From Eremophila alpestris peregrina (lineage: Eukaryota; Chordata; Aves; Passeriformes; Alaudidae), in contig WMCF01000006.1 of the NCBI GenBank assembly GCA_009792885.1, forward strand, positions 3,732,037 through 3,796,036: a DNA stretch of 64,000 nucleotides. Reading direction: 5' to 3'. Within the stretch, counting starts at the first letter, position 1, and every line of letters begins with the position of its first letter. The notes below the pieces were generated by a model. The model saw only the letters and a program-made list of their open reading frames with translations. It ran no database searches and had not been told where the DNA came from. Of this stretch, positions 1 through 9,100 are shown piece after piece. The position numbers were made by a program, and so were the translations under genes.

Positions 1-370
1 TTAGTGTTTCTTAGTAGGAAGCTTTTCAAATACAACGTCAAAAAAACTGTTAAACTGCTATGGGTTAAAAGTATAGTTCAACTAGTGATGTTGTTCCAAA
101 ATACTTTTTCTTCAAGGGGATTCATGTGATGTGTGGAACAGATTGGAAAGCCTCTACTCATGTGTAAGTATTGAGAAAACAGTTGGGTTTTTTCCTATGT
201 AGAAGTAGTTGTATGAAGATAAAAACACAAGTCTTAACTTCTTGCCTGGCTTTTGACAAGAAAAAAAGAAACACAAACCCAAGTTCCAGATGACCACTAG
301 AGACAGGTTTCTTTCCAAGACCTGGCTAGGCTTAAAACCCAGGCTGTTCTGTAGACATTGTGGAGTTTGT

Positions 371-503
371 CTGCCTCGTTCTTCAGCAAATAGACACAAC
401 CTGCTATGTGTCTGAATTGGAAAACGTGGCTAGAGGAGTAACAGGTTCTGCTTTCCTCACTGTACACTTCATTGCAGTGCTGACAATGAGACCTGTAACA
501 AGT
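371..503 (+). ncRNA. H/ACA box snoRNA in an intron of the TAF1D-like gene
   Basis: Two hairpins can be folded. The first closes with GCC/GGC and CGTT/AACG, leaves an internal pocket, and has an upper stem AGACACA/TGTGTCT. Then comes a hinge fitting ANANNA (AGAGGA, 432-437). The second hairpin closes with ACAGGT (440-445) against ACCTGT (491-496), with an upper stem CACTG/CAGTG. It is followed by ACA at 498-500 and three final bases. This hairpin-hinge-hairpin-tail layout of about 133 nt is diagnostic of pseudouridylation guide snoRNAs. Mammalian TAF1D introns host a cluster of SNORA genes, which fits the position. I cannot say which family member it is. Confidence 0.7.
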
Positions 504-990
504 TCACTTAGTGGGACAATTCTGCAAACATACTTAAAAATGCAGCTACTATGAAATCTAAGGATAAGCTTGAGTTCATGTGCCTCAATCCTGCATCCCT
601 GTGTATTAAAAGAAGTAGAATAAGCAGGTAGAGGGACAATACCTGTAGTGCTGAATTCTTGTAAATTATTTATTAAAAGCATATTTTTAAGGTGTCTTAA
701 AATGGTCTCTTCCATGCTCTCTTTGTGAGGTAGCTCCTTTAGTTTTACCTTCTGTAGCACAGTGCTCCAGTTTCTTCAACGGCAGATCTTGTTGGTAGTT
801 AAATGATAAACTGGGCTGGGGTTTGATTGCAGGTAAAATGCTTTGTTGTCATCAGCATTCAGCCAGTGTGACTGGACTACTGTCTGCCTGGCTTCATACT
901 GAGATAAAAACACACAAGTCTTGATAAACTGCTAAAATACGGAGAAAACTTTACAGTATTACTTAGATACAACAATCTACTTTCTTTTAG

Positions 991-1027
991 GAATTGCACC
1001 TGCAGTCCAGTCTGAAGTAGCATCTTG
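991..1027 (+). CDS. TAF1D: TAF1D-like gene, small coding exon (partial gene, 5' part outside the window)
   Basis: A 37-nt exon lies between a pyrimidine-rich acceptor (ending TTTTAG at 990) and a GTAAGT donor (1028). Read with two leading bases completing a codon it gives IAPAVQSEVAS plus a split W. This joins in frame to the next exon, which begins YLEEV. Human TAF1D has a comparable stretch ending SVYLEEE near its C-terminus. TAF1D is a TBP-associated subunit of the SL1/TIF-IB factor for rRNA transcription. The identification rests on that short similarity, on the convergent position next to CEP295 and on the snoRNA-bearing introns. Earlier exons are not in the window. Confidence 0.45.
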
Positions 1028-1196
1028 GTAAGTTTGTGTGACTGTTTTTTTTTTACCCTTGCCTGTTTCAGGTTAGCCACCTGTCTTTAACTTGGTGAGC
1101 TGGTTATGCTGCTGCTCCTTTCTTACTGAGAAGATGCAATGTTGTTTCAGAAAACATGTAAGATTATCTTCCCCAAACTTGAGAATGCTGTGAGAA

Positions 1197-1270
1197 AATT
1201 GTTGTGATGATTGGCAAAATGTTCAACTGCTCTGAAGAGAGTGAGTGAGAAGAGCCTTTCTGAACAAATC
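1197..1270 (+). ncRNA. C/D box snoRNA, predicted 28S rRNA 2'-O-methylation guide
   Basis: The RNA lies wholly within the intron 1,028-1,353. A perfect C box GTGATGA is at 1204-1210 and a D box CTGA at 1260-1263, flanked by a short TTGT/ACAA terminal stem. Internal D' (CTGA, 1232-1235) and C' (GTGAGTGA, 1241-1248) are present. The bases just before D' (1218-1231) are complementary to a stretch I recall from vertebrate 28S rRNA, AGCAGTTGAACAT, which is about 13 nt of pairing. The fifth base from D' would select the G of GCAG. Mammalian TAF1D hosts SNORD5 and SNORD6; this is probably one of them, but I do not assign which. Confidence 0.75.
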
Positions 1271-1353
1271 TACTCAGTGCTGTTGGAGGTTCTGCTAATT
1301 TGTATGCACATACATTCTGGTTTGTAACATTACTTGTTTTTTTCTGGTGGCAG

Positions 1354-1420
1354 GTACTTGGAGGAAGTGAAGGATGTAATGCAGGATGCCATTTCACAGA
1401 AGTGTGAAGCTGCTTTGAGG
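1354..1420 (+). CDS. TAF1D: TAF1D-like gene, coding exon
   Basis: A 67-nt exon follows an acceptor ending GGCAG (1353) and precedes a GTTAGT donor (1421). The first base completes the split tryptophan codon of the previous exon. The remaining 22 codons begin YLEEVKDVMQDA and end CEAALR with no stop, and the exon ends on a codon boundary. The YLEE core and a following AAL resemble the human TAF1D C-terminal region (YLEEEDITEEAAL). The similarity is short, so the name is an inference supported by synteny with CEP295. Confidence 0.5.
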
Positions 1421-1977
1421 GTTAGTGTGACATCTGAAGTTCTGCCTGTACCTTTAAGACTGAGGGTCTCTGGTTGTCAGTAGGCCAGAAGTATCACAGA
1501 CCAAGCTAATTTGTGAAGGTTTCAGGGACTTGTTTTCAACGTTACACCACTATATCCTAATGGATCATTCATTCTGTTAAGGGAAGAATTTATTGTAATT
1601 ATTCTAATTTATATGTAATTTATATGAACATTCTTTTGGTTGGCCCAAAGAATGTTCATATAAATTCCTCAGTCAAAAACAAGGTCAAAGGTTAACTACT
1701 TAAACTGATAGTTTAAGGTAGACCAGTAAGTTACTTAGTAGGAAATTTATAGGGAGGACTCTGCAGAGTTCTGTTCTTAAAGCCCTTTGATATTTGCTTC
1801 TCAAATAATTTAACTTAAAAACCAGCTAATATGAAGGAAATGCTATTGTATCATTTACCATCTTCCTTCCCCACAATGTCTTGTAACAACATAAAATGAC
1901 ACTTACTGACATCTGTACCAGATACCCTTCCAGTCTGCTTGATATTTCTGTGCTGTGGTAATTTATAGCAGCAGAAT

Positions 1978-2109
1978 TGCTGAGGTCTATCCCGATGGGA
2001 TCTTTTCTGTAGGTTCATGTCGTTGGAAACGCCTCACAGAATAAACTTGTGGTTTGGCTAAACCACTGAACTACCTGTTAGCTCTGTGGGATCAAACTGC
2101 AAGACAAAT
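1978..2109 (+). ncRNA. H/ACA box snoRNA in a TAF1D-like intron
   Basis: The 5' hairpin closes with TGAGG/CCTCA (1981-1985 and 2032-2036). It has opposed pocket strands of about five bases (TCTAT, AAACG) and an imperfect upper stem. A hinge AGAATA (2038-2043) fits ANANNA. The 3' hairpin has an 11-bp basal stem allowing G-U pairs, starting CTTG (2046) and ending CAAG (2103). Above it are a pocket and an upper stem closed by CCAC/GTGG. ACA at 2104-2106 plus three bases ends the RNA. Length and layout match H/ACA guides; its target was not worked out. Confidence 0.7.
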
Positions 2110-2648
2110 CTTAGGGCAGAATCCAAGGATGCCCAGTGTTCTCCTTTAGGTGTACTGGAACATGCTTGGAATACAAAACAAAAAAGTGATTGAAGTGGAA
2201 AAGCTTGGTTGGAGTCAAAAGTCAGTGTGTTCTGTGCAACTGACATTCTGAATTACATGGGCTGAACTTGGTCTTTTGCCCAGGTTTTTGTGTAGACAAA
2301 AGCACATTTTTTTGCTGCTTGTGTTCTGGGTGGCTTGAAACAGTCTATCCCCCTTTAATCATGCAGGAGTGAGTATTATTTCTTGTTTTAGTGGCTGTGG
2401 GTAAGAAACAGTGCTGTGATGTCTGTTACGAAGTAACTTCACAAACTTGCTGCATTTTTGTTTTGTATCAAGAGATGCTCTACAATTTAATGCTGAGCAG
2501 CAATATTTGGCTTATTTTTTAAAGTATGGTGTTTAAAGAGTTAATTTCTGAGCAGCTCAGCATGATTATTGCTGTACTGTTGAAATCCCTGGATTCTGTT
2601 CTGTAGAATAAAGAGTTCAAAGTAAAAGAAGCAAGGTAGTCTGGAAGA

Positions 2649-2790
2649 AGTATGCATCGTCACATCGGGGAATTCTGAAGCTGCTGTTCATGTTAGCCTG
2701 TTCCCCCTCTCAGCTGCATGGCAGTTTAGTGAAGAGTTCCTTGTACTCCTTGAAACCCACTGGTGCATGCAAGAGGCTCAAATGTGCAAT
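2649..2790 (+). ncRNA. Possible structured RNA, H/ACA-like 5' hairpin
   Basis: A GGGGAA/TTCCCC helix sits inside two roughly 11-base pocket strands closed by ATGC/GCAT, like the 5' hairpin of an H/ACA RNA. The downstream part has a weaker CTTG/CAAG hairpin, and I could find neither a good hinge box nor an ACA. It lies in the same intron as the snoRNA at 1,978-2,109. It may be a diverged guide RNA or chance pairing. Confidence 0.25.
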
Positions 2791-3094
2791 GAGCTGTTGT
2801 GGTTGAAGGTCTGTAGCTGTTGCAGTACCTGCACCCAGCAGCCTTTCCTGGTGGCACGTTCAAAAAGCAGTGCTACACCAGTGTAGCATTTGGCATCCTT
2901 GGTTTTCATTCTGCTGTGTTTGTTAAACCTGGTGTTTTTGCTGAAACACTGCTTAACCTCTTCAGGAATTTCACTTTACTTACTTTCTATTTTCATATAA
3001 CAAAAATATACGTTTTCATTAGTGTTTATTATCCATGTGAAAACTGGCTGCTGGCCTCTGGAACTCAGCAAGTGCATTCAATTCTTTCTAACAG

Positions 3095-3163
3095 GTGCTT
3101 GAGGATACAGAACAAAGTGAACTGCCCTGGGTTAAAAAAAAAGGGAAGCAACCTGTGTGATAG
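3095..3163 (+). CDS. TAF1D: TAF1D-like gene, last coding exon with stop
   Basis: The acceptor TTTCTAACAG ends at 3094 and a GTAAGC donor follows at 3164. In the frame set by the preceding exon it reads VLEDTEQSELPWVKKKGKQP then V and a TGA stop at 3158-3160. The lysine-rich end resembles the basic C-terminus of human TAF1D in character only. The stop lies just before a splice donor, so the rest of the transcript is spliced 3' UTR. That matches mammalian TAF1D, whose late introns also carry snoRNAs. Confidence 0.45.
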
Positions 3164-3264
3164 GTAAGCACTCAATTACTAGTTCCATGCCATTTCACAG
3201 TTGGTGTATTAGCTTTGTATGACTGTAAACATGGAAACTACTAAACTGTTGTTGAACTAAGTGT

Positions 3265-3388
3265 AGAAATAGTGGCGCGGTACCAGAGATTCCTGGGCAG
3301 TGATCACTGCAGATCTTGGCAGCATCTGAGCAAATGACTTTGAGTCATTCTTGTGTGTACATGCATACTTAAGGTTGCTGTCACAGTA
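3265..3388 (+). ncRNA. Probable H/ACA box snoRNA
   Basis: The first hairpin is AGTG/CACT around CCAG/CTGG with two eight-base pocket strands. The second is closed by GGCAGC (3318-3323) against GCTGTC (3377-3382) and contains a perfect ATGACT/AGTCAT upper helix. It is followed at once by ACA (3383-3385) and three bases. The hinge between them (around AGATCT) does not fully fit ANANNA, and the 3' pocket is long, so this is less certain than its neighbours. Confidence 0.4.
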
Positions 3389-3589
3389 GTGCAGCCATTT
3401 GTAGTACTGGTGTCTTAATTAGACTGCTGTTGGTTATGAGGAATTCCTCAGTACTTGGAGCTTGTGTCATACTTCAGGCTTGTTCACAACTTGGGTTATG
3501 CATTGGCAGGGTTGATCGGTCCTTCACTGGAGGAGATGGGTAGCTGGGTTATTGAGTGGAGTCCCCTAAGAGCAGTGAAAGGAGGATCT

Positions 3590-3722
3590 GGTCATTACCA
3601 AGGCTGCTGGGATGGTGCTGTTTCTGGTGAGCTGTGGACATGACCATAAAGCAAATCCACCAGACTCCTGTGTTGCTGCATGATGTGGCACCAAGTCTGC
3701 TGGGAATAAAGATTTAACATAA
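3590..3722 (+). ncRNA. H/ACA box snoRNA, possibly SNORA32
   Basis: The 5' hairpin is closed by GGTCAT (3590-3595) and ATGACC (3640-3645). The hinge AAAGCA (3648-3653) fits ANANNA. The 3' hairpin pairs AAATC with GATTT and then CCACCAGACT with AGTCTGCTGG with one mismatch. ACA at 3717-3719 is three bases from the end. The opening GGTCATTACCAAGGC resembles my memory of SNORA32, a TAF1D-hosted RNA, but I am not sure enough to assign the symbol. Confidence 0.72.
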
Positions 3723-4103
3723 GGACACAACGTTCCCTGCTGCCCTTAGGAGCAAGTTCCTGCTGAGGTGTAGGGATGTGGCTTGTGGGGTTGTATCTTT
3801 GGGCACCTGCAACACTTAAGCTACAGGGGAACAGAAGTTCCAGATTTGTAGATTGGATTCCCAGAGCTCCTGCTGAGTGTGTGGTTCTTTGGAACAGAAG
3901 CAAAAAAAGGAGACAAAGGCTGTTCCATGCAATTTACACCCAAGGTGCATTTTTCCCCTGTACTAACCAAACCCAATTCTTTAACTCCCAGGGTCTGCTA
4001 CCATGTTGCTGCCTGTCAGAGGGATGAGGGACACCAAGCTGGAGCTACCAAAGTATGTGTGAAGGTGAGGGCACTTCCCAAAAAGGCTGATGCTGTAAAG
4101 CAA

Positions 4104-4241
4104 TTGAAGGTCACTTCAAAGAGGGTTTGCATGGCTGAAAAACCAGCAGCTCTTAACGCGGTGACCGCAAATTGAAATCCTCTGCAGGATGCCGTGGACA
4201 CTCCGTGTGTGCTATGGTCTATTTGTGAGGAGATAACACCT
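4104..4241 (+). ncRNA. Probable H/ACA box snoRNA
   Basis: The first hairpin has GGTCAC (4109-4114) pairing with GTGACC (4161-4166), extended outward by CAATT/AATTG, with an upper stem GGTTT/AAACC. The second has TCCTC/GAGGA closing an inner stem around GCCGTGG and CTATGGT. It ends with ACA at 4236-4238 plus three bases. The hinge is A-rich but no clean ANANNA is seen. A CpG-containing pocket (around AACGCGG) in otherwise AT-rich intron sequence is consistent with constraint. Confidence 0.5.
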
Positions 4242-4424
4242 CCTGTACTGGGGCCTCCTGGGCTGAGAAAGGGCCTTATCCTGCTGCCTTTGGGGTTTTT
4301 CGATGCTGATGTAGAGGAGAGGCTGCTCAGTTCCACTCTGAAGGAAGAACTTGGAGCGTGGGACATGAGGGAACAGGGTTGGTACAGCTGCAGTTTGAGC
4401 AGTCCTGCAGCCCAGTTGCTGCTT

Positions 4425-4580
4425 GTGTGGCCAGAGAAGGGCAGTGGAGCTGGGGAAGGGTCTGGAGCACAAGTCTGATGAGGAGCAGCTGAGGGAGCTG
4501 GTGCTGTTCAGCCTGGAGAAAAGAAGGCACAAGGAGGTGACATCAAGTTGTGCCAGGAGAGGTTTAGATTAAATATTAAG
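4425..4580 (+). repeat. CR1 LINE 3'-end fragment, sense
   Basis: The sequence runs through the typical CR1 phrases: GGAGCACAAGTCTGATGAGG, then a GCTGAGGGAGCTG box and TTCAGCCTGGAGAAAAG. It ends near AGATTAAATATTA. It is an old truncated copy lying just before the last exon of the TAF1D-like transcript. Confidence 0.85.
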
Positions 4581-4631
4581 AGTTGCTTTTATTTGAATTG
4601 AAAGTGCTAATAGATATTTTTCCTCTCTTAG

Positions 4632-4760
4632 ATCCTGGTGATGCGGCAGGCTTGCAGCAACAAAGAACTGCACAGCTGTTCCAAAATGAAGAAAGAACCA
4701 TCTCTAGAGTGTTTATTGCAGTTTTTTGGAATAAAATATTATTGTTACTGCTTTGTACAC
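4632..4760 (+). other. TAF1D: Probable non-coding last exon and poly(A) signal of the TAF1D-like gene
   Basis: A pyrimidine-rich acceptor (TCCTCTCTTAG) ends at 4631. About 100 nt downstream is AATAAA (4730-4735) followed by a T- and GT-containing stretch. This would be the 3' terminal exon, convergent with CEP295 whose own poly(A) signal lies about 1.1 kb away. No coding sense is expected because the stop is at 3,160. The exon is inferred from sequence signals alone. Confidence 0.4.
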
Positions 4761-5404
4761 TGCAGTAGTGCATGTTGTGACTTGCCTCTTGCCCTGCTGG
4801 GAGCTGTGGTGAAGGTGTCTGCTCAGGGTTAGAGAAGGCACAGCTAAACTGAGAGTACAGCGGTGACTGGAAGTGGTTTATCAGGTCTTTTCCCTCATTC
4901 CCTGTCACTAAACTCCACTGCACCAAAGCCCTGGACAGGTGTTAATTCTGTACAGAATATCACAGCACTTAAGTAAAATTTGGGGCTCTGGGCTGCAGCC
5001 TGGGGTTGTTTCCTGTTGCTGCTCTGAAAAGCCAATCAAGGGCTGAGGAAATTATGGCAGCTGAGCAGTCACCTGTGAGCTGCTGGCAGCAGAATGCAGA
5101 CTTGGTGTCTTCCCTTGGTAGTCCTGAGAGGAACAAGAATATTGATGAGTGAGCCTCAGCAGCCCTTGCAGAATTGCCATGGTGAAGTTGAGACTCCCCA
5201 TGCTCTACTGCTGATCCCAGAATTACAGACAGCCTCTACTTGACTCCATGGAGTTTTACAAACTGGTTCTGGCTTATGGTTTGCTGCTGCAGTACGTGCA
5301 AGTGCACCAAACTGAAAGAAAGGAGTGATAAGAAGTGTTAATTCATCAAAAATCAGCTTTCTAAGAGTTCCCTTGAGGCAGGCAGATTTAGAGGAGGCTG
5401 CAAA

Positions 5405-5560
5405 AATGAGCACAGGGCTGGAGCAGCTGGTTCAGCCTGGAGAAGGGAAGGCTCCAGGGAGATCTTTGTGTAGAGCCTTAAGAACTGCAGCAGGATTGGA
5501 CCAGAGGACCTTTAAAGGTCTCTTCCCCACCCCCAACTACTCCATGATTTCCTGTAGTGT
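5405..5560 (+). repeat. CR1 LINE fragment, sense, intergenic
   Basis: GAGCACAGGGCTGGAGCAGC and TTCAGCCTGGAGAAGGGAAG are followed by the CR1 box GGACCTTTAAAGGTCTCTTC and a degraded ATGATTTC end. It lies between the two convergent genes. Apart from it, 4,761-5,843 shows no gene. Confidence 0.8.
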
Positions 5561-5843
5561 AGTTTAACCAGAATGGGCATCAAGGAAAAGCCCTTGGTAC
5601 TGCACCTGATAATAACTAAGTTTACAACACTTATAATTTGTCCTTATGTGCTTAGCTCCGAAAACAAGGATAGAAAACCTCTTCCAAAGAAGTAGTGGTG
5701 TAACATTTTTATTCTGTTCAAGTGCTTTAAGATGTACCTTGTGAATGCAGGAAACCATACTTCTAATCTCAAATCATGTTTTGCAAAGAACAAATTAATA
5801 ACTCCAGCTCTATAGAAGAAATGGATTCAAATAACCATAGAAC

Positions 5844-5849
5844 TTTATT
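5844..5849 (-). terminator. CEP295: CEP295 poly(A) signal
   Basis: AATAAA on the minus strand (TTTATT on plus) lies 278 bases downstream of the CEP295 stop codon, in AT-rich sequence. It is the first canonical signal after the stop, so the 3' UTR is about 300 nt. Confidence 0.75.
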
Positions 5850-6126
5850 TAAAAATGTTTTATACATGTATATTACAGAACTTAGGATCTCTTTAAAATA
5901 TTAACATATACAAAAGGTAACTCAAATCTGAGACAAAGAAAGCAGCACAGCTCATCTGCTGTGGTGAGCTCTGAACAGGGAACTACAGGAGTTTGAGGCA
6001 CTCACTGTTCCTACAGCTTACAGCTGAGGATTCCTATATGGCTTCACAACACCATTGAGGCTGCACCACTTAGTGCCTGGATCCTACCACTACCCCCACG
6101 GGTCCTTGTTGCTCAGAGTTTGCCTG

Positions 6127-6174
6127 TCATGGTGCTTTCCTCGTATTCTTGGCCCGCAGTTTTTCCAGCATTTT
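6127..6174 (-). CDS. CEP295: CEP295 coding exon 28 (residues 1861-1875), stop
   Basis: Reads KMLEKLRAKNTRKAP then TGA (plus 6,127-6,129) after a TTTGCAG acceptor. Human ends KTLEKLRAKNTC, so this bird has three or four extra residues. The 3' UTR continues to the poly(A) signal at 5,844-5,849. Confidence 0.95.
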   Translation of the reverse strand, partial: KMLEKLRAKNTRKAP

Positions 6175-9100
6175 CTGCAAACAAACCAAACCATGAAAGT
6201 ACAGTACTGAGGCTGAAGTGACTGTCCTAAAGCCTGGGTACTGTGCCTGTCACCAGAACATCAGGAACGGGCAGTGCTGATCTGGATAGCAGTGAGTGCA
6301 GTGCCTCTGGTTCCAAAGAGGCCACAGATTACAGAGCAGGGGGGCAGGTGTGCTTATTTCTCTTTTCTGTTAATGCTGGGATCTGTAAACCAATGTAACC
6401 AGAGCAGCAACTCATCACACACAGCAGATGAGGTGCTCAGGGCTGAACAGGGCTTAAGGCAGGAATTGGACCTGGATGCTTCCTAGTAGTCACAGCCTGT
6501 CAGGATTATCCAGCATTTCCTTTTTTTCAGTTGTCTGAAGCCCAGCGAGGGAATGGGGGGAATGGGCAAGTCCAGGCCTTTGTTCAACCCTGTTCCACAG
6601 CAACTGCCATCAAAACCCTGACAAGATTCTTGCACTTTTCAAGTCTGGGCGGCCCAGAATCTTACCCTAGCTAGAGTAGCAAGAGCAGCCCAAAAAGCAC
6701 CAAACTCAGAATGCTGCCTTAAAATGGAAATCTGTCAAGTCTGGACTAATAAAGAGACTGGCATTCTTTGCTACAGACTCCAGCAGCTGGAGCCTTTTTG
6801 CTCAAGCTCAGGTCATAGAAAAATTCAGCCTGAAGGCAGACACACTTTTTAGAGAAAACTTGAGCTCAGTTGTTGACAAGGGAATTCCTATATGGGATGT
6901 ACCAATGGCACTACTTAACACCCAGACTGGTTTGAGGGTCTCCATTTCAGCTGCATTCACACCACATCTCAATTACTCTGACTGGAATCTCAGTAAAATA
7001 ATGAGACCAAGGGGCAAGAGGACACTGTAGCGAACTATTACCTTTTGAAACTCTTTAGCCTTTTCTCTGTTTTTAGCATAAGTTTCTTGCCTTGTTTTTT
7101 CTTCCTTTCTCATTTTTACTTCTGCAAGCTGATTATAAAGCCTGTGTAAACAAAAACAAAACAAAACAAAAAAAAATCAGTGTCTGGGCAGGAAAGCAGT
7201 GGCAAAGATGGAGCAGGTTAACAAGTTTAAGGGTTTGCTCAGTTGCTGGCAATTGGGAAAATTTGCACTCTCCAGTCATCCAGAATCACTTCAAATTTTT
7301 TTCAGCTGCATCAAACACACCTGGCTCCTCCCCCATCTGTTCAGTGTTAAGCAGCACTGGGTCCAGCTGGAGGAGCACAGACTGAGCAGCAGCTTTCACA
7401 AAACACAGGTTACCTACATTTTGGGGTTTTTTAAAATCAAGCTTGTCCCAGTTGTGTTCATGCAATACCTGGATGTACGCTGGTGCATTTCAATTTCTGC
7501 AGCCTTCCTATCCTCTGGAGAAGACACTTTCACTTCTCCTACTTTTTTCAACTGATTGGCAAGTACACCATTTTTTCCTAGGGGAAAAAAGAAGCCAAAC
7601 GTATCTTACATTTAAATCTCCAGCTACCTCAAAAGCATGAGAGATTTTCAAATTTTCGATGACAACAAAACCCAACACAAGCTAGCAGAATGGAAGCAAT
7701 AGAGATTACATCCTGAGTTTAAGTCTTCCCAATCTCACTCTTGAGGCTGCTGCCTGTGTTTTAGGCCATCTCTGGCTCCCCACAGCCAACCTCCAAGTAA
7801 GTCCCCAGGACCAGGCACTAGGGATGCACCAGTTTGCTAATGGCTGTTGTTTGATAAGCAGCTGTTGTTTGCAGAGACACCTTACAGTGATAAAGGTGGG
7901 CTGATTGTGAAACAAGAAGAGCCCCTGTAAGGGCCTTTGCAACACTGAAGAGGCAGCCAGACAGTGGGGGAAAACAAAGCTCCCTGATTCCCTGAGAAAA
8001 CAAAGAATATCCCAGTCTGCAATAGCAATCATGTAGCAGACATAAAATCTATTCTTTGATACAAAGCAGCACTTGAAGGGATCCCTAATGCTGTGTCTTG
8101 CCCCCACATAAACCTACCAGAGAGGAGACCAGACTCCTTCTGCCTGCCTCTTACATTCTCAGACCTTCCTCCTCGAAGCTTTCTTGCTTCCAGCTTTTCA
8201 TTTTCTCTCTCCTTATTTTTTATTGCTTCTACTCTTTTCAGAGATTCCTGGATGAAATTCTGCTTGCTTTTTAAAAAAGATTTTTGTAAACTTCCGGGTG
8301 TAGCTGCAAATTCCAGCAGCATCACTGTGAAAGAAAAGGAGAAGTCTCCACATTTTTCACTGTTAACAAAGAGCAATAAGTCATACATTTCAAGGTACTT
8401 CTCCTAAAATGCTGAGCTTGAGCACTCTTGTAAATAAAAGGCATGGGGAGAATGGCATTGAATGATGAGGCATATCTTGCAGCACCAGCAGCAGTTCAGA
8501 CCTATGGAATCCAGTGATGGTCAGCAGCCCAGACAAATGCTGTGAGAAATACTGCAGCAAAATGTACTGAAGATCTGACAAATCCCTAACACAAATTAGT
8601 TCTGTGAATTCCTGACATTTACATTACTGTAGTTCATCTTGGACAAAAAAAAAGTCAGTATTTTACTATTCCAGACTATCATCAGAATAGGGGAAAAAAG
8701 GCAAAAAAAGGATAATTCCTTGGCTACAGGACTTGGGGGACTAGCAGAAAATGAGAAATAATTGAAGGTACATCAAGTATGACAACAAATCAAAAAACAA
8801 CACAGATTTTTTTTCAAAATTTAATCATTACAACACCAACACCAAACAAGTGCAGTGTAGAGATTCTGAAGTTTCATGAGAGAGAACCTGGCCCATGAAG
8901 AGACACATCAATGTGACACACACTAAACCTCAGTCAAAGGTACTACAGACCAAGCCTGCAGTAGTTTTGCCTAAGTAAAAGCAGCTCCAAGATTTCCAAA
9001 TGAGAGGTGTATTTTGCTGATGATTTTAATACTAAAAAGTACTTTCAACTTCAGGGTATTGAAGTACCACATAATTACCTGCAGTCTGATGTGATGGACA

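Noticed and set aside
200..930. Two similar phrases GATAAAAACAC...AAGTCTT near 217 and 903
   Set aside because: Could hint at paired H/ACA hinge regions, but I could not fold convincing hairpins around them.
2414..2500. C/D-like RNA with GTGATGT and a later CTGA
   Set aside because: The C box is imperfect, the terminal stem is ambiguous, and a GTTAC/GTAAC hairpin occupies the place of a guide. Not strong enough to list.
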